Shown one piece after another: positions 10,723-22,400 of a stretch of 64,000 bases of DNA (position 1 is its first letter; every line of letters begins with the position of its first letter). The position numbers were made by a program, and so were the translations under genes. A model generated the notes under the pieces. The model ran no database searches, was not told the origin of the DNA, and was given only the letters and a program-made list of their open reading frames with translations. Source of the stretch: Eupeodes corollae (lineage: Eukaryota; Arthropoda; Insecta; Diptera; Syrphidae); contig NC_079148.1 in the NCBI RefSeq assembly GCF_945859685.1, forward strand, positions 91,269,007-91,333,006, read 5' to 3'.

Positions 10723-12535
10723 TTATTTACGCACTACGTAGGCACAGGAGTGGCTTACTGACAAGACTCAAGAACTTGTACAGACGACTTACAGACCCAA
10801 ACGACTTGGAGGTTAGGACACTGAAGTCGTCAATAAAAAATGTCAATCTGTTGATTAAGGGGCACCTTTAAACACAGGGTACCTTTGAACAGTGCTGATA
10901 AAATCTGATTTTAAAAATATTTTCGAACCAAATTAAAATTTTTCACTTGACAGTCAAAATAATTTGTAGGTACCTAAACATAGTTTTAAAATATTAGCAT
11001 AATGTTTTAAAATAATTTCAGCTTACTGCAATGGTGCGTATTTATAAAAATAAAAGAGCTACAGTAGTTAACGAAGATGACATGAAGTGAAGAGTGCTAC
11101 CACGGCCGTTTCAAACAAAACAATGACCCTGAGAGTGAGAGGTGCTGCCAGTACTTACGGTAATCTACCAAATACTTTATTTTATATAAAGTCAAGACAA
11201 TTACTCTACAAGACAAGTTTTTACCAACGCTGAAAAAGATATGCTGGAGAATTACTTACTTCGAAGTTCAAAAATAAATTATGGTTTAACATACAACTAA
11301 AGCCAAACGTTAGCATTCCAATATGCTGGAAACTAAAAATAAATGTCCAAAAGTCGGAGACAGTTCTGTTCCGGACTCCGTTGGCTAGGGCCACGAGGAA
11401 TACGTGCAAGAATTGGCGAACAAAAGTGTAGTGAAGTACCTCGGTATCTGGTTAGATCAGTATTTATATTTCGACAGACATATAAATGCTTCGCTCTGAA
11501 GAAACGGCTGTTTTTTAGCAGTCGGCTTGACCCCAGAGTGAAGGTAATTTGCTACATGGCCCTCATACGGCCAATGATCGTTTATGGTTGTCCTGTGTGG
11601 TTCAACGTTGCCCCTTCCCAGATGGAGAAGTTTCGGGTGTTCGAGCGGCAGTGTTTACGACGCGACGCTGTACCGGTTTATATCCTATACAACGGGGCTC
11701 GGTTAACAGAATCGACAATTTCGTGATAAAATTAATTCGAGGTCACATCGTATGTCTTCGACCAACAATTTAATTTTGGGGCATTCTATCTGCACGACGA
11801 GTAATTTGAAAGAGCACGCTTGAGCGGCTTCATTCCACCAGAGGCATTCCTCTTTTAAGATAGATTCGTTCTGATACAGGATAGATTGGCAGTTCCATTA
11901 ATCTACCACGTCAGACGACGAACCGTGGATAGGCGAATCAGTGGTCCTTCGGTTCTGTAGAGCTGTGTCCGAACGGGACCGAACTGATAGGGTGAAGCAG
12001 GAGAACCAGTTTTGGTGGCTTCAATCGGCACTTAATAGTGGGTAGTCGGGATGGGGTTTTAAGCCTTGGCCAGGTTACATACTTGTTTTATAGTTTTAGA
12101 TTTTAGTTTAAAGTAGAATAGGCATTGTGGCACAAAAAGAAATAGAAAAAAAACACAAAAAAAAATAAAAAAAACTTTTAAAAAATCCAAAAAAAAAAGA
12201 CAACAAAATATGAAAAACAAAAATGTTAGATAGTTAGATTTGATGCTGTGGTTGTTCTAGTTTTAAGTAGTTTATATGTGAATAGGTAGTTTAAGATACC
12301 TTTAAGTTTTATTAAGGGACCTAATTTTAAGTAGTTTTTAAGTAAAAATAAAAAAGGATCTTGATATTAGTTTTTTTTTTCAAATTTTCTAATAAATACA
12401 AAACTAAATAAAATATAAATTGAAGTAAAATAGATCTTATAGATCTTAGGGCCGAAAGGCATTAGTATTAAGTGTTATATTTTAACTTAGAGTGTCCGTA
12501 TGGGACCATTAAGTTAATTGTAAGTTAGGAAAAAT
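10723..12535 (+). pseudogene. LINE A: decayed non-LTR retrotransposon
   Basis: Rearranged LINE copy. Around 11430-11760 are remnants of the region after the reverse transcriptase: a KYLGIWLD-like motif in a shifted frame, then YMALIRPMIVYGCPVW, the common 'alirp.l.yg.pvw' motif, VFERQCLRR, and in another frame NRIDNFVIKLIRGHI. From 12060 to 12535 is an A-rich 3' region with GGGCCGAAAGGCATTAG and AGAGTGTCCGTATGGGACC, matching 29630-29710 and, partly, 35345-35400. Frameshifts and stops exclude activity. The 3' end is missing, cut off by repeat R. Confidence 0.7.
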
Positions 12536-12577
12536 ATCGGCATTTTTCAACTTTTCAAGGCCCCTAGAATCCAAAAA

Positions 12578-12940
12578 AAGAAGTTGGGATGCGACTCAAC
12601 CTCATAATTTCCAAGCCGTTTATCGATTTTTCTTGCTCAAGACTTAAACAAAATATTCATAACGATATGTGTGAGATTGATATTTAGAAGTCAATATCTT
12701 TCTTTTTTCTCCTAATACTTGAATCGAAAACCATTTCTTATCATCTTTTTGTTGTGTTTGTAGGTTTGAGTGTTTTGCTAAAAAAAATTTGTCAGTTGGC
12801 TTTTTCTAAAAAATAAGCTTAAAATTGCCAACAATACTTTGCATATGATGAAATAATTTGATTTCAAAATCCATTTTTGCTAACGAGATCTTTAGTCGTA
12901 TTTTTTTGAAAATTTGTTCTTCTTATATAAATAAATAGAG
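12578..12940 (-). repeat. Repeat R, tail part, inverted
   Basis: Begins with GGGATGCGACTCAACCTC, the reverse complement of the R tail signature, and continues with R subrepeat words on the minus strand. Confidence 0.55.
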
Positions 12941-12944
12941 ATTG

Positions 12945-13020
12945 GAATTCCGGGCTGTACAGCGATGTAGACTTAGCCAGTAGGGTAAAAGTCCAACGAC
13001 TAAGATGGCTGGGTCGGATG
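12945..13020 (+). pseudogene. LINE fragment, GYADD family
   Basis: About 75 bases matching 3748-3825 of the LINE at 3.1-4.0 kb: GGGCTGTACAGCGATGTAGA translates to the GLYSDVDLASRVKVQRLRWL region. Confidence 0.65.
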
Positions 13021-13174
13021 CGGATTTTAGATTTTATTAAATAAAAACAATTTTAAGTCCGTAAATAAAGGAAAATTTTATTGATTATCGTTGCGTTTAA
13101 TAATTACATTTAAAAATGGGTGAGAAAAAGCAAGATTGCAGCCTTTTCAGACTGTAATCTGTTTCTTAGTGGAT

Positions 13175-13930
13175 CGTATATTAATCCAACTCCACTAAAT
13201 AGTTGTTAAATTTGTCTGCAATGATGTCACCTGTATGGCGATCCTCAAACGTCTCACGTTTTAATACGATTGATGTTCGTTCAAAGTTTTCTGATACTCC
13301 GTGGCAAGTTGAGCTTAGCAAGGAAACACTTGAGCTGGGATCTGTCCAAATATCAGAAGTAAAAGACATGTAGTCATATTTTTGAAGTAATTCTTTGACT
13401 TAAGCAGCAACTTTTCCGTACAGTTCATTACATCAAATAAAATCAGTAAAAAAGTTTCATCCTCCAAAATTATATTTGGGTGCTAGTTCTTGTATAAGAC
13501 GGCGAAATCCAAATCCGTCTAAAAAGTTAAACGTAAATTCTGAAGCAATATCATTTCTCCAATCAGTTTGTCAATTTTATATGAGTTGCTGCTACTAATA
13601 TCCCATTTTTTCCCTTTTGCAATGATTCCTCTAACGAAAGTTGTTTCTTTGCTTCTTGTAAAGGTGTTACAATTTTTTCTAAAAATTAAAAAGATGGTTT
13701 TAAGAACATAACAAACAATTTTGTACGAAAAAAAAATAAAGGAACTAACAAGCTTTTCAGAATTTTATGTTTATAAAAAAAAGATCGTACCTGCATCTTC
13801 TTTCTTTCTTTAAAGATTTTCATTTTTGGTGCTCTAAAATAAAACAAACTCTTCTGGGTGATTTGACTTCAATGGTTTTTCAACGAAGAAGTCGTGCATC
13901 CTTTTCGTGAGTATGTTTTAGAACATATTT
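13175..13930 (-). pseudogene. hAT-family transposase remnant
   Basis: Minus-strand reading gives pieces of a hAT transposase. Around 13520-13440 is a DGFGFRRLIQELAPKY segment. After two stops, around 13400-13320, comes YDYMSFTSDIWTD, the 'sfttDiWts' motif that starts the RNase H-like catalytic core with its first acidic residue. FERTSIVLKRETFEDRHTG follows at about 13290-13230. Only this N-terminal to central part survives, and stops in the frame exclude function. The later catalytic residues and the C-terminal dimerisation domain are absent. The terminal inverted repeats were not located. Confidence 0.75.
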
Positions 13931-15520
13931 TGGATTCGGAATTGTCAGGATCATTTTTATTTAAATTAAAATAGATCCAGATGCTGCTTTTTGTTGGTGG
14001 CGGCATTTATATTCTGTATCTGTATCACTTTTTCACTTAATATATAAAAATAAACTGTGTCCTCTCCTCTGGCCACTTAGCAAGAGCTTTTATATCCTTA
14101 AATCTGTAACCATTGCATATGACTTGTTGTTGCTTTTTTCGTCGGATGTTGGAATTATTGCGAATAATCCGCAATTCCGGATGCGGATGCGAATATTCGC
14201 AACATCCCTATAACCATGATCTTATCCGGATCAGATCATGATAATAAAACAGCATTGGATCATCACATTTTTTATTATTTAATGTTTGGTAGCAGTGTCA
14301 AATCAAAACCTGGAAATGAAAGCTGCTATAGTTGATGTAAGTATTTATTTTTATTTGTTTGTCTTTTTATAACAAACTTTCATATTTGTATTTCTTATTT
14401 GAAAGCGATGATGGCGATGAATTAAATTTGCCCGCACTATAATATGAAACGAGTAGTTCCAATTCCTCAACAGACGAAAATACGCCTCCAAATCATCAAA
14501 ATAAAATAACAATTTTTTTGCAAACTGTGCATACGTTTTGCGACGCAGATTTTAAAAACCACTTCCGGCTTCATAGGACAAATGTCCACATTTTGATAGG
14601 CCAGATTCTTCTTGGCCTAAAAATAAAAGCAAATTTGATGAATGAAATATGAGATACATAGGTATATTTAATTAAAAATTACTTACAATTTATTTATGTT
14701 TTCCATTTTGTGTGGTTGCAGATTTGGGAATTCACTTACTCGTATTGTTTGACGTTTTAAGCAGAGTTGCCCAAAGAACATTTCATTTCTTGAATATTTT
14801 TTGTTGTTCTTTTTATTCAAAAATGATATCCATTAATTGGGCTGAATATACATTTTTAGACTTAGTCATTTTAAGTTCACTTATTTATGTTTTATTAAGG
14901 TTTTTGTATTGTGTGTTTCATATAAAAAGGAAATAAAAATGAAATTGCTTACTTTCTATTTAATTTTTTTTTTCAGTCGCATGTTGTATTGCATGTAAAT
15001 TCATGATCTATATTGGATCATGGTGATAATTAATGGTAACACGTTAGTGAAAAAACCCTGTCCAGCTTTTCTATCGAACACTATTTCCCTACTCTTTCAA
15101 TTAACTAAACTATTTGCTCAACTTGACTAAAACTAAATCTGATTCTTGTATCTTTAGGCAAACAAAAATTAACATGCTAAGAGATATTTGACTGTAAAAC
15201 ATATTCACATCAAAATACCGTAAAATCAACAACGAAATCATTAAAATCATTTCCTTACGAAAAGGCTCTTGGGCACTGAATGCCCAAGAAGGCGATTTCA
15301 ACATGTTCTGCTTCCAGTCTTATTTTGATACCAATACCAACTCAAACTATTCAAAAACAAATTGCGTTACATGTGTATCTAATTGGCACAGTAAAACATA
15401 CATTTAAAGTGATTTGAAAAGTTAACTATGAAAGCAAATATTTTTTTTAACATTAAGTGAAATTTGTAGCAAAATATAATTCTCCATTACTATGCATTAT
15501 TACACAAAATTGGTAAAGAA
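13931..15520. other. AT-rich, no gene supported
   Basis: Short ORFs only, including a 74-codon one at 14712 with hydrophobic low-complexity content. No family recognised. Near 13980-14010 there is a phrase loosely like the hairpin at 6983. Confidence 0.35.
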
Positions 15521-15521
15521 T

Positions 15522-15613
15522 TACAGCTATGGCCAAAATAATAAGAACACCTAACACGATTGGCTACTTTTATTTGACGTTACGTTTGTTTTGTGTTGAA
15601 TAAATATATTATA
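15522..15613 (+). mobile_element. Possible Tc1-type transposon end
   Basis: ACAGCTATGGCCAAAATAAT followed by AAGAACACC resembles the outer end of Tc1-like elements, which often read as a 'caaaataatagaacacc' word. The interior is missing; the Helitron starts at 15614. Confidence 0.4.
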
Positions 15614-17434
15614 CTAGCGGCTCGGTACGTGCTTCGGTACGTATAAGGCATAGTAATAAAAAAAATATTATTAAGTTCATTTATTCAAACAAAAAAATAT
15701 TTCAAATTGCTAGTTATTTGAAAGTCCAAATGACCCAAATGATGTATTGTTTATATTATATTTATCAGCAAAGAGTAAAAACTTAAAAATAAAAAAGAAT
15801 TAGGTACTCTTACTACAGTTGGTCTATATGGGTTAGCCTAAAACAGTTGGATAAACAATATTTTTAGTTTTTTTTTCATTTTGAGCATGAATACATAAAC
15901 AGTTGAGGGAACCGACTCTGAAAAAGGCAACATAAAGTTGGCCATGTGAAAATCATGATTCCTCCAAATTGACACCACAAACGTGAAGTGTTTGCCCTTG
16001 GGCCTTATTTATGAACATCGCAAATGATAAAGGCACAGGATATTGTAATCTTTTGAATTCAAATGGCATATCAGTTGGAATCATAAAGATACTCGGTATT
16101 AAACACACTTCTTCTTTTAATTTACCAGTTAGGATTGTAGTTTCAATCAAATTTGGCAATATCTTTTTCACTGTCAATCTGGTGCCATTACACAGTTTTG
16201 GTGGATTAATATTTCGTAATAATATAATCAAAGAACCAGTTTTCAGATTCAAGCAATGTGGTGGTATACCAGCCGGTTCCAATGAATTTAAAAATTCAAT
16301 TGGATAATTCATTGGTTCATCTTGATTCATAACACTGTCAATTGATTTATAGGTCGTGACTACACGGCAGTTTGGATTGAATTTGAAAATTAATGGCATT
16401 GATATGATTGTTTTTCGGTACTAAACTGGTGCGTTCTCTAAAACAATCATGATTTCCGTAATTCTGAAGAAAATTCGGATAAACACATTCAACCAACTCA
16501 CCTATAGATTGCGCAATTGTACAAAAATTGTTCGGTAAAGTGATCAATCCGTTGGTACTGTCGATTGGTATTTTGATATCACCAATTTCTAAAAATTGTT
16601 TTGATAACTCATGGGCAGTGCAGCATAATGTAAGTGAATACGCATATTAATGTTAAGTGTCAATTTTTGTACATATCTCCAAAGAACTGATGACTTCAAA
16701 CAGGCGTTTATTTCATTAGTAGGAATTGACGTTAATCGCATAACTTTTGCCATAGCAGAATTTGTCGAAATATTGCAAGTTGGAGTTTCAATCACCCGTT
16801 TTCAATGGCAATTTTAATACAGAGTGTGCGGTCCGACCATAATGTTACAGCAATTCCCTAAGATGCAAGTGACAATGCAATTTTCTGTTCCGATCGAATA
16901 GTCGCTAAAATCAATGATACAACGAAAGTTTTGCCTGTACCACCAGATGCATCCAAGAAATATAATCCACCTGTATTATTGGAAATGGCTTGCATGATTG
17001 TGTCATACACATGTTTTTGTTGAATATTTAATTTAGTTAAATCCGATTGTACAAATAAACGTAAATCACGTTGCAATAAATTCACAGTAAAAAAAAAATC
17101 ATGTATCTTACAACTTGGTGCGGTCATACCCAATTGTTCTAACGCCTTATTTACAATCGTTAAACTCATATCTTCAATTATTGTTACAGCTTCGTTCTAC
17201 ATTTTCAAGGTAATCAACAAATCGGGATTTCTTTAAGTACAAAATGTTTGAATATGGGAATATAGAAAGATGTTGATTTTATACCTTTTTGAAGCTTTTT
17301 TTTAATTTTCTCTACGTACAAACCTTCTCTAGACTTCCACGAATAATTCAAGACCAAAATTATCCAAATCGGTAAAGGCATTGTTGAGTTATAAAATTAC
17401 AACGAAAAGTGGCATTGATTTTTATATATATAGA
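15614..17434 (-). mobile_element. Truncated Helitron, copy 2
   Basis: Same structure as the copy at 718-2543: CTAG at 15614-15617 with flanking A on the plus strand, and TC on the minus strand at 17434-17433 after an A. By eye the two copies differ at only a few dozen positions over 1.8 kb, with the same internal deletions, so they descend from one truncated parent. The right flank is again repeat R; the left flank is different. Confidence 0.85.
15953..17169 (-). pseudogene. Helitron PIF1-like helicase remnant, copy 2
   Basis: Homologous to the relic at 1060-2276. Here the Walker A motif is intact in a readable frame (LDASGGTGKTF at about 16960-16930). The late helicase motifs NPPKLCNGTRL and INKAQGQTLH sit in a longer ORF (16399-15953). 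The middle is deleted, so Walker B and the rest of the motor core are missing, and the Rep domain is absent. The product would be non-functional. Comparison with copy 1 shows that copy's break is a local insertion of a few bases. Confidence 0.85.
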
Positions 17435-18240
17435 TATTGTTTTCAACATTCGGTCAAATTTTGAGAAAAATCGAATTTATAGTTTATTTACCAAAAATAA
17501 AAACTTAAAGGAAAATTTAACAAAAGTTGGTAAAAATTGATTTTCGACTCAAATATCTTTTTAAACACTCAGATTATTGCTTCCAACTAATTTTATCTTA
17601 TAAAAAAAATTGTTTTCAACATCCTACACAATTTTGAGAAAAATGGAATTGAAAGTTTTTTTTACAAAAAATTAAAACATAAACAATAAAATTAATAAAA
17701 GTTATTAAAAATTGATTTTCGACTGAAATATCTTTGCAAAACTTTGAGATATTGGCTTTAAACTACTTTTATCTTTTAAAAAATATGGTTGTCAACATTC
17801 AGTAAAATTTTGAAATAAATACTATTGACAGTTTTTTACCTAAAAAAAAAAACAATACTAAAAATATTATTTTCGATATTTAGTCCAACAGTCCGTTTTT
17901 TCATAAAAAATAAAATCTAAAAGAAATAGTACGCAAATTTTTTAAAAATTGATCTTCAGTTCTTGATATCTCTCAAATTAATTTCATTCATCCAATTTGT
18001 AAAAATTTAAGATATGCTACTATAATTTGTAAAAATTGTTTTCGAATGAAAATCTATTTAACAAAAATAGATTTTCAACCTAAACTTTTTCCTTATACGA
18101 AAAATATTGTTGGTAATTTAAAAATTTTTAAGAATAATTCAACTGACAACTTTTTAACCGAAAACAAAAACCTACAAACTATTAAACAAGACAAATAGAC
18201 AGACGGGATGGGAAGTTATTAGGGTGGGTCGCATCCCAGC
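17435..18240 (+). repeat. Repeat R, tail part
   Basis: Three to four diverged subrepeats (AATTTTGAGAAAAAT, AAAATTGATTTTCGACT, AACTAATTTTATCTTA). It ends with ACAGACGGGATGGGAAGTTA and GGGTCGCATCCCAGC. Confidence 0.65.
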
Positions 18241-19192
18241 AGAATTTCATCGATGAATTTACATAACTGAAATAAACATTGTCAAAAATTTCCCTTCATA
18301 TTTACTCGACATTGAATCGCAGGAAGTATTTTAAAAGCTTTTCAGTGTTTGACGATTTATTTGGCAGGAAACAACTTCAAGGACCATTTGAAATCTCACC
18401 ATTCAAAAAGCGCATGATTCCAAAATTTCCTACCCCTCTATATTTCACTTCCCCATTTAAAGGATTATTGTAGATAAAAACTCTCCAATAACATATTCAC
18501 CACACTAAAACAAACTCAACTCAACGAATATTGACAAAAAGCTCATATCCTACTCCAATGCCAAACTTCAACGTATGAAATCAGTAATGCCTTAAATTAA
18601 AGAACAGTGACAAATTAAGGCTATTCGTATTGTGACGCACTTAATTTTTATCCCTTCAAACTATAGGAATTGAAAGTGTTTCATGTATAGTTTGAAAGAC
18701 GAAACCCTAACTCGTGGACAAAAATCTCACTGTTATAAGAAAATTATTCCGCTTGGATATTATAATTTTTACAAGCGTGTCTATTGTCGTATGACAACTT
18801 TCCATTTTCAACACCCAGTGAAAATAAAAATAAAATGTATTAACAAAACAAAAATACATGATGTTAATTTAAAGTATCCCAAAAAGACCTCCTATCTTAC
18901 CTTGAAAAATTCAAATGCTTCAAAAATCTCTCGATTCTAAGAAAAGTAATCAAGTGTCTCTGATGGCTCTTGTTCTCTAGCTGAAGTGAAAAATTAACGG
19001 TGTGGTGTGAAAAAAGAGCATTCAATGATTCTATACTAAGTGAAATAATATTTTCAAAGAGAATTTAATGTGAAGTGAAAAATTGCATAATAAGCTATAT
19101 TTTATAAGATAAATATACAAGAAATATTTATGAAAAAGTTACATGAAAATGTTTGAGTGCGAGGAGTTAAATGCATCCACTGATTAATCAAA
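18241..19192 (+). promoter_or_regulatory. Presumed upstream region and 5' UTR of dpr gene
   Basis: No repeat of the window's families is seen here. From about 18960 the sequence has repeated GTGAAGTGAAAAAT-like words before the ATG at 19193. It probably contains the promoter and 5' UTR, but no core promoter motif can be fixed. Confidence 0.3.
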
Positions 19193-19421
19193 ATGCGTAA
19201 CAGTTTAATTGTTGACAAAATATTTGCTGAAACGTTAAATTTTTTATTAATATCATCCATTGGATATCCTAACTGTGGATATCAAACAAATGCTATGAAT
19301 ACTTCAAACGAATTTTTAACATCAACATCAACAACACCTTCTTACACAATATCAACAACAATAGCATCTCTAAGTCAACTACGGAGGGCGAATAATAATT
19401 TGGATAAAAAACATTTTAATG
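19193..19421 (+). CDS. dpr20: dpr gene exon 1 (signal peptide and start of stalk)
   Basis: The ATG has a good insect context (TCAAAATG). It encodes 76 codons with a hydrophobic LNFLLISSIG stretch, then a Thr/Ser-rich segment (NEFLTSTSTTPSYTIST), and ends G|GTAAGA, a strong donor that leaves one base. That base plus the first two of exon 2 gives Asp, so the join is in frame. No other gene nearby explains this ORF, but the assignment is inferred, not proved. Confidence 0.55.
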
Positions 19422-22400
19422 GTAAGATGATAAAAATAAATTATTCACATGAAATTAATTGAGAAAGTACATTCTCGCACAAAATCTTCGTCATAAAATA
19501 GAAGATATTGCTATTTGATAAAACAGGATGCTTCGTGGAGGGTAAACTATTGATGGTTTTAGACATCTCGGATATCTTCATTATAATGAGCACGTACAAG
19601 TACAAGGACATTTTTACTTTGCTGGTGTCAGGTTTAAAGTCTTTTGATTTTTTGTTAATTAAGTTACGTCAAACGAAAAGGAAAATGAAAGGAACCTGAG
19701 AGTACAAACACAAGTATTCTTTATTGAAGACATTTTGATGGGCCTTTTCTTTTTGATAGGAATTTGTATACTCTCAGAAGTAGATTCCTGAATTTGTACA
19801 GATATATAAAGTTTTCAAAATATTTGATGCACGTTTTCCTCAGTGAGTTGAATTGATATTTAATTAAATTCCACTAACTTATTTGTATTTACTGTTTTCG
19901 CAAAGTGAAGCTAAGATGCCTTCAATTTAAGTTCAAGGTGGATATAGATATCTACATGAGTCTCAAATATTTAATCATTAAAAAACAACTTTCAGATGTA
20001 TGCATATTTATACATTAAGCTTCGCTTCTTTTATAAAAAAGAATAATTATTCATCGGCAACACAATTTTGTGAAGGATAATTTGTAAACTTCGGTATGCC
20101 GCCTTCAAATATGTTTTATTAAAATTATAATATTTATGATGCTACGCACAGTCTTCAAGGATATGAAATAAACTTTATTTATTAATAAATCATGATTAAT
20201 TTTGTTTTAAGAAATTTTAAATGGTCTTTTCACTGCCATTCCAGTATTCCTATGAAATTCGAGAACACAAAATTATGCGAAGGATACAAAACTAATTATT
20301 GTTATAAATTGCAAAACGTCTCTGTGAAGGATTATTTTATGATCTACAGTGCACGATTACATTTTTAGGATTATTGGAAGTATGTTGTCTACAGCGAGTG
20401 AAAAGGGGTGTGTTCAAATGGTGTAGTTATTGTCCCTGTAAATTTTGTATTGTCAATAAATATGTACATCAATTTAAAAAAATATCTATTTTTTTATTTC
20501 ATCTCCTTTCACATTATTTCTTCGCATTTAATTTTTAATGATTGTACTGCCTTGGGGGGTATAACTGAGTTATGCAAATTGAAAGCCAACTTTGGAGTTA
20601 TGTGAAGTTGTATAAAATTGTCCTTTTCATAGCTGGAGAGTATTTAAAAGCTAAGCTGGTGCGCCTACTAAATCGGCAGCAATTCATCACGGAACAATAA
20701 TGATTTTTGTTTTTAAATTAAGTAATTTTTTGATTAAGCTTTAATTGTGTCTGAGATTACTGTGTCAACTTATTTATTTTTATTATTTTTTCGCACAAGC
20801 ATTCTTCATTATTAATGTTGAAAAACCCATTAAATGAGTATTTCTTTCAGTTATTAGTGAAGTTTATTATCCACCTATTAAATAAATTTATGCCACAACA
20901 ATGGGTCATGTGAAAACTTAAGGACTATAGTCGTCCTTTAATGATTTACAACTATTAACCATTGATGTGCACGTGTAGCTTATTATGTTTGAAATGAAGC
21001 TGAATGTAACAATTTATTTCTTTTCATCTCAAGTTCTATTTACTGGGAGAGGAGTGAATTATACTCCCAGAGGAGGATTTGTCACTTCTTTGGAAGAAAT
21101 GTTACCCAAGTGTTAACACGTGTATTCACATTCATTCATTACGATAACTTCTGTAAACGACCGATCTTTTTTGGGCGATGACAGTGATACAATTGTGATT
21201 GACAGTTTATATTTTTTAAGATTTCTGAGAATTTTCTCAATATTTCAGAATTATGAAGTTTATATACATACATACATGTGTTTATTTTCTATTTCAATTG
21301 TTCGATGGGGAATAGTTTAGAAATTGAATTCTAAAAATTCGGAATTTTAACAGCAAAAACAATACATTTTCATGAGAATTTTGGTTTACATTTCTGAGAA
21401 TACGGAAGTCTCCAAGTTCTTAGAAATATAAATGCCAAATAATTAAATACCTTTTGTGAGAAAAATTTCGATTAACATGTCAAACCTTGATTCAGACAAC
21501 CTTTGAAGACTCACTTCAAATCCAAGGGGGACAAAACTTTAGGATCTAGAAGAAAAGGCCAGAAGCTAAAAGTTACTAAAAGGGCCACAAATAATTTGAA
21601 AAACTCTCTAGAAATTAGAATAAAAAAGACGAATTTTGTAATTTCATACAAATTTTCATTACGAATTAGATACATTTTTCATATTGTCCGGTGGCAGTAA
21701 TCAATCATCTCTGAAAAAACATGATCGATGGACGATTTGTTTTATTTAGTAGGTACATATTAGGTCCGTTCGCGTGCCCTCCGAAAACAGTCCAATTTTA
21801 CGAAAAAATACGAAATTAGAGCAAATATTGTATTGGGCTCACGGGAGAGTAAAATATTTCCCCAACCTACGAATTTTAGGCCAAGAAATTTCTTTGGTCC
21901 GATTTGTGAAAAGTGTCAAATTTGATAGAAATTCAAATAAATTAAATAAATTGCTCGCTTTTGCTTTCATCTATAAAATAAAAAATTCTTTTCCCCAAGA
22001 ACAGCAACAGGTTTGCAATTTTTAAGTTTCAGTTTAATCAGGTTTTTTTTTTATATAAAAAAAAAAAAAACAATTGACCATTAGTAATATTGTGTGAAAA
22101 ATTTGTTGTTTTAACGTTCGCTTACTTTTTTGTAGTTTTTTCTTTTTGTTAGAGAATTTTACCTCCACTCTTTCAAATATTTCTTTTTACGAATTTTAGT
22201 GCAGAAAGTACGCGAACGGACCATTGTATAAATATTTCGTAATCAAAAATAAGTTCGTTTTTTTGGTATTCCATATATAGTACAGTGAGAAATTGTTAAC
22301 AAAAGGATCCACAGTAGCCATATTTTTGTATTTATTTTGTATTGGTATAATAGTCCAGTCAAATTAGACGAAAAAAGGGGTTCAGCTCGGAAAAATTCCC

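Noticed and set aside
10686..10760. Possible functional tRNA gene
   Set aside because: Only the A-box half is present; the B-box half and acceptor pairing are missing. It is a SINE head.
18279..18940. ORFs of 64 and 85 codons upstream of dpr exon 1
   Set aside because: No signal peptide, domain or phase link; AT-rich composition makes such ORFs likely by chance.
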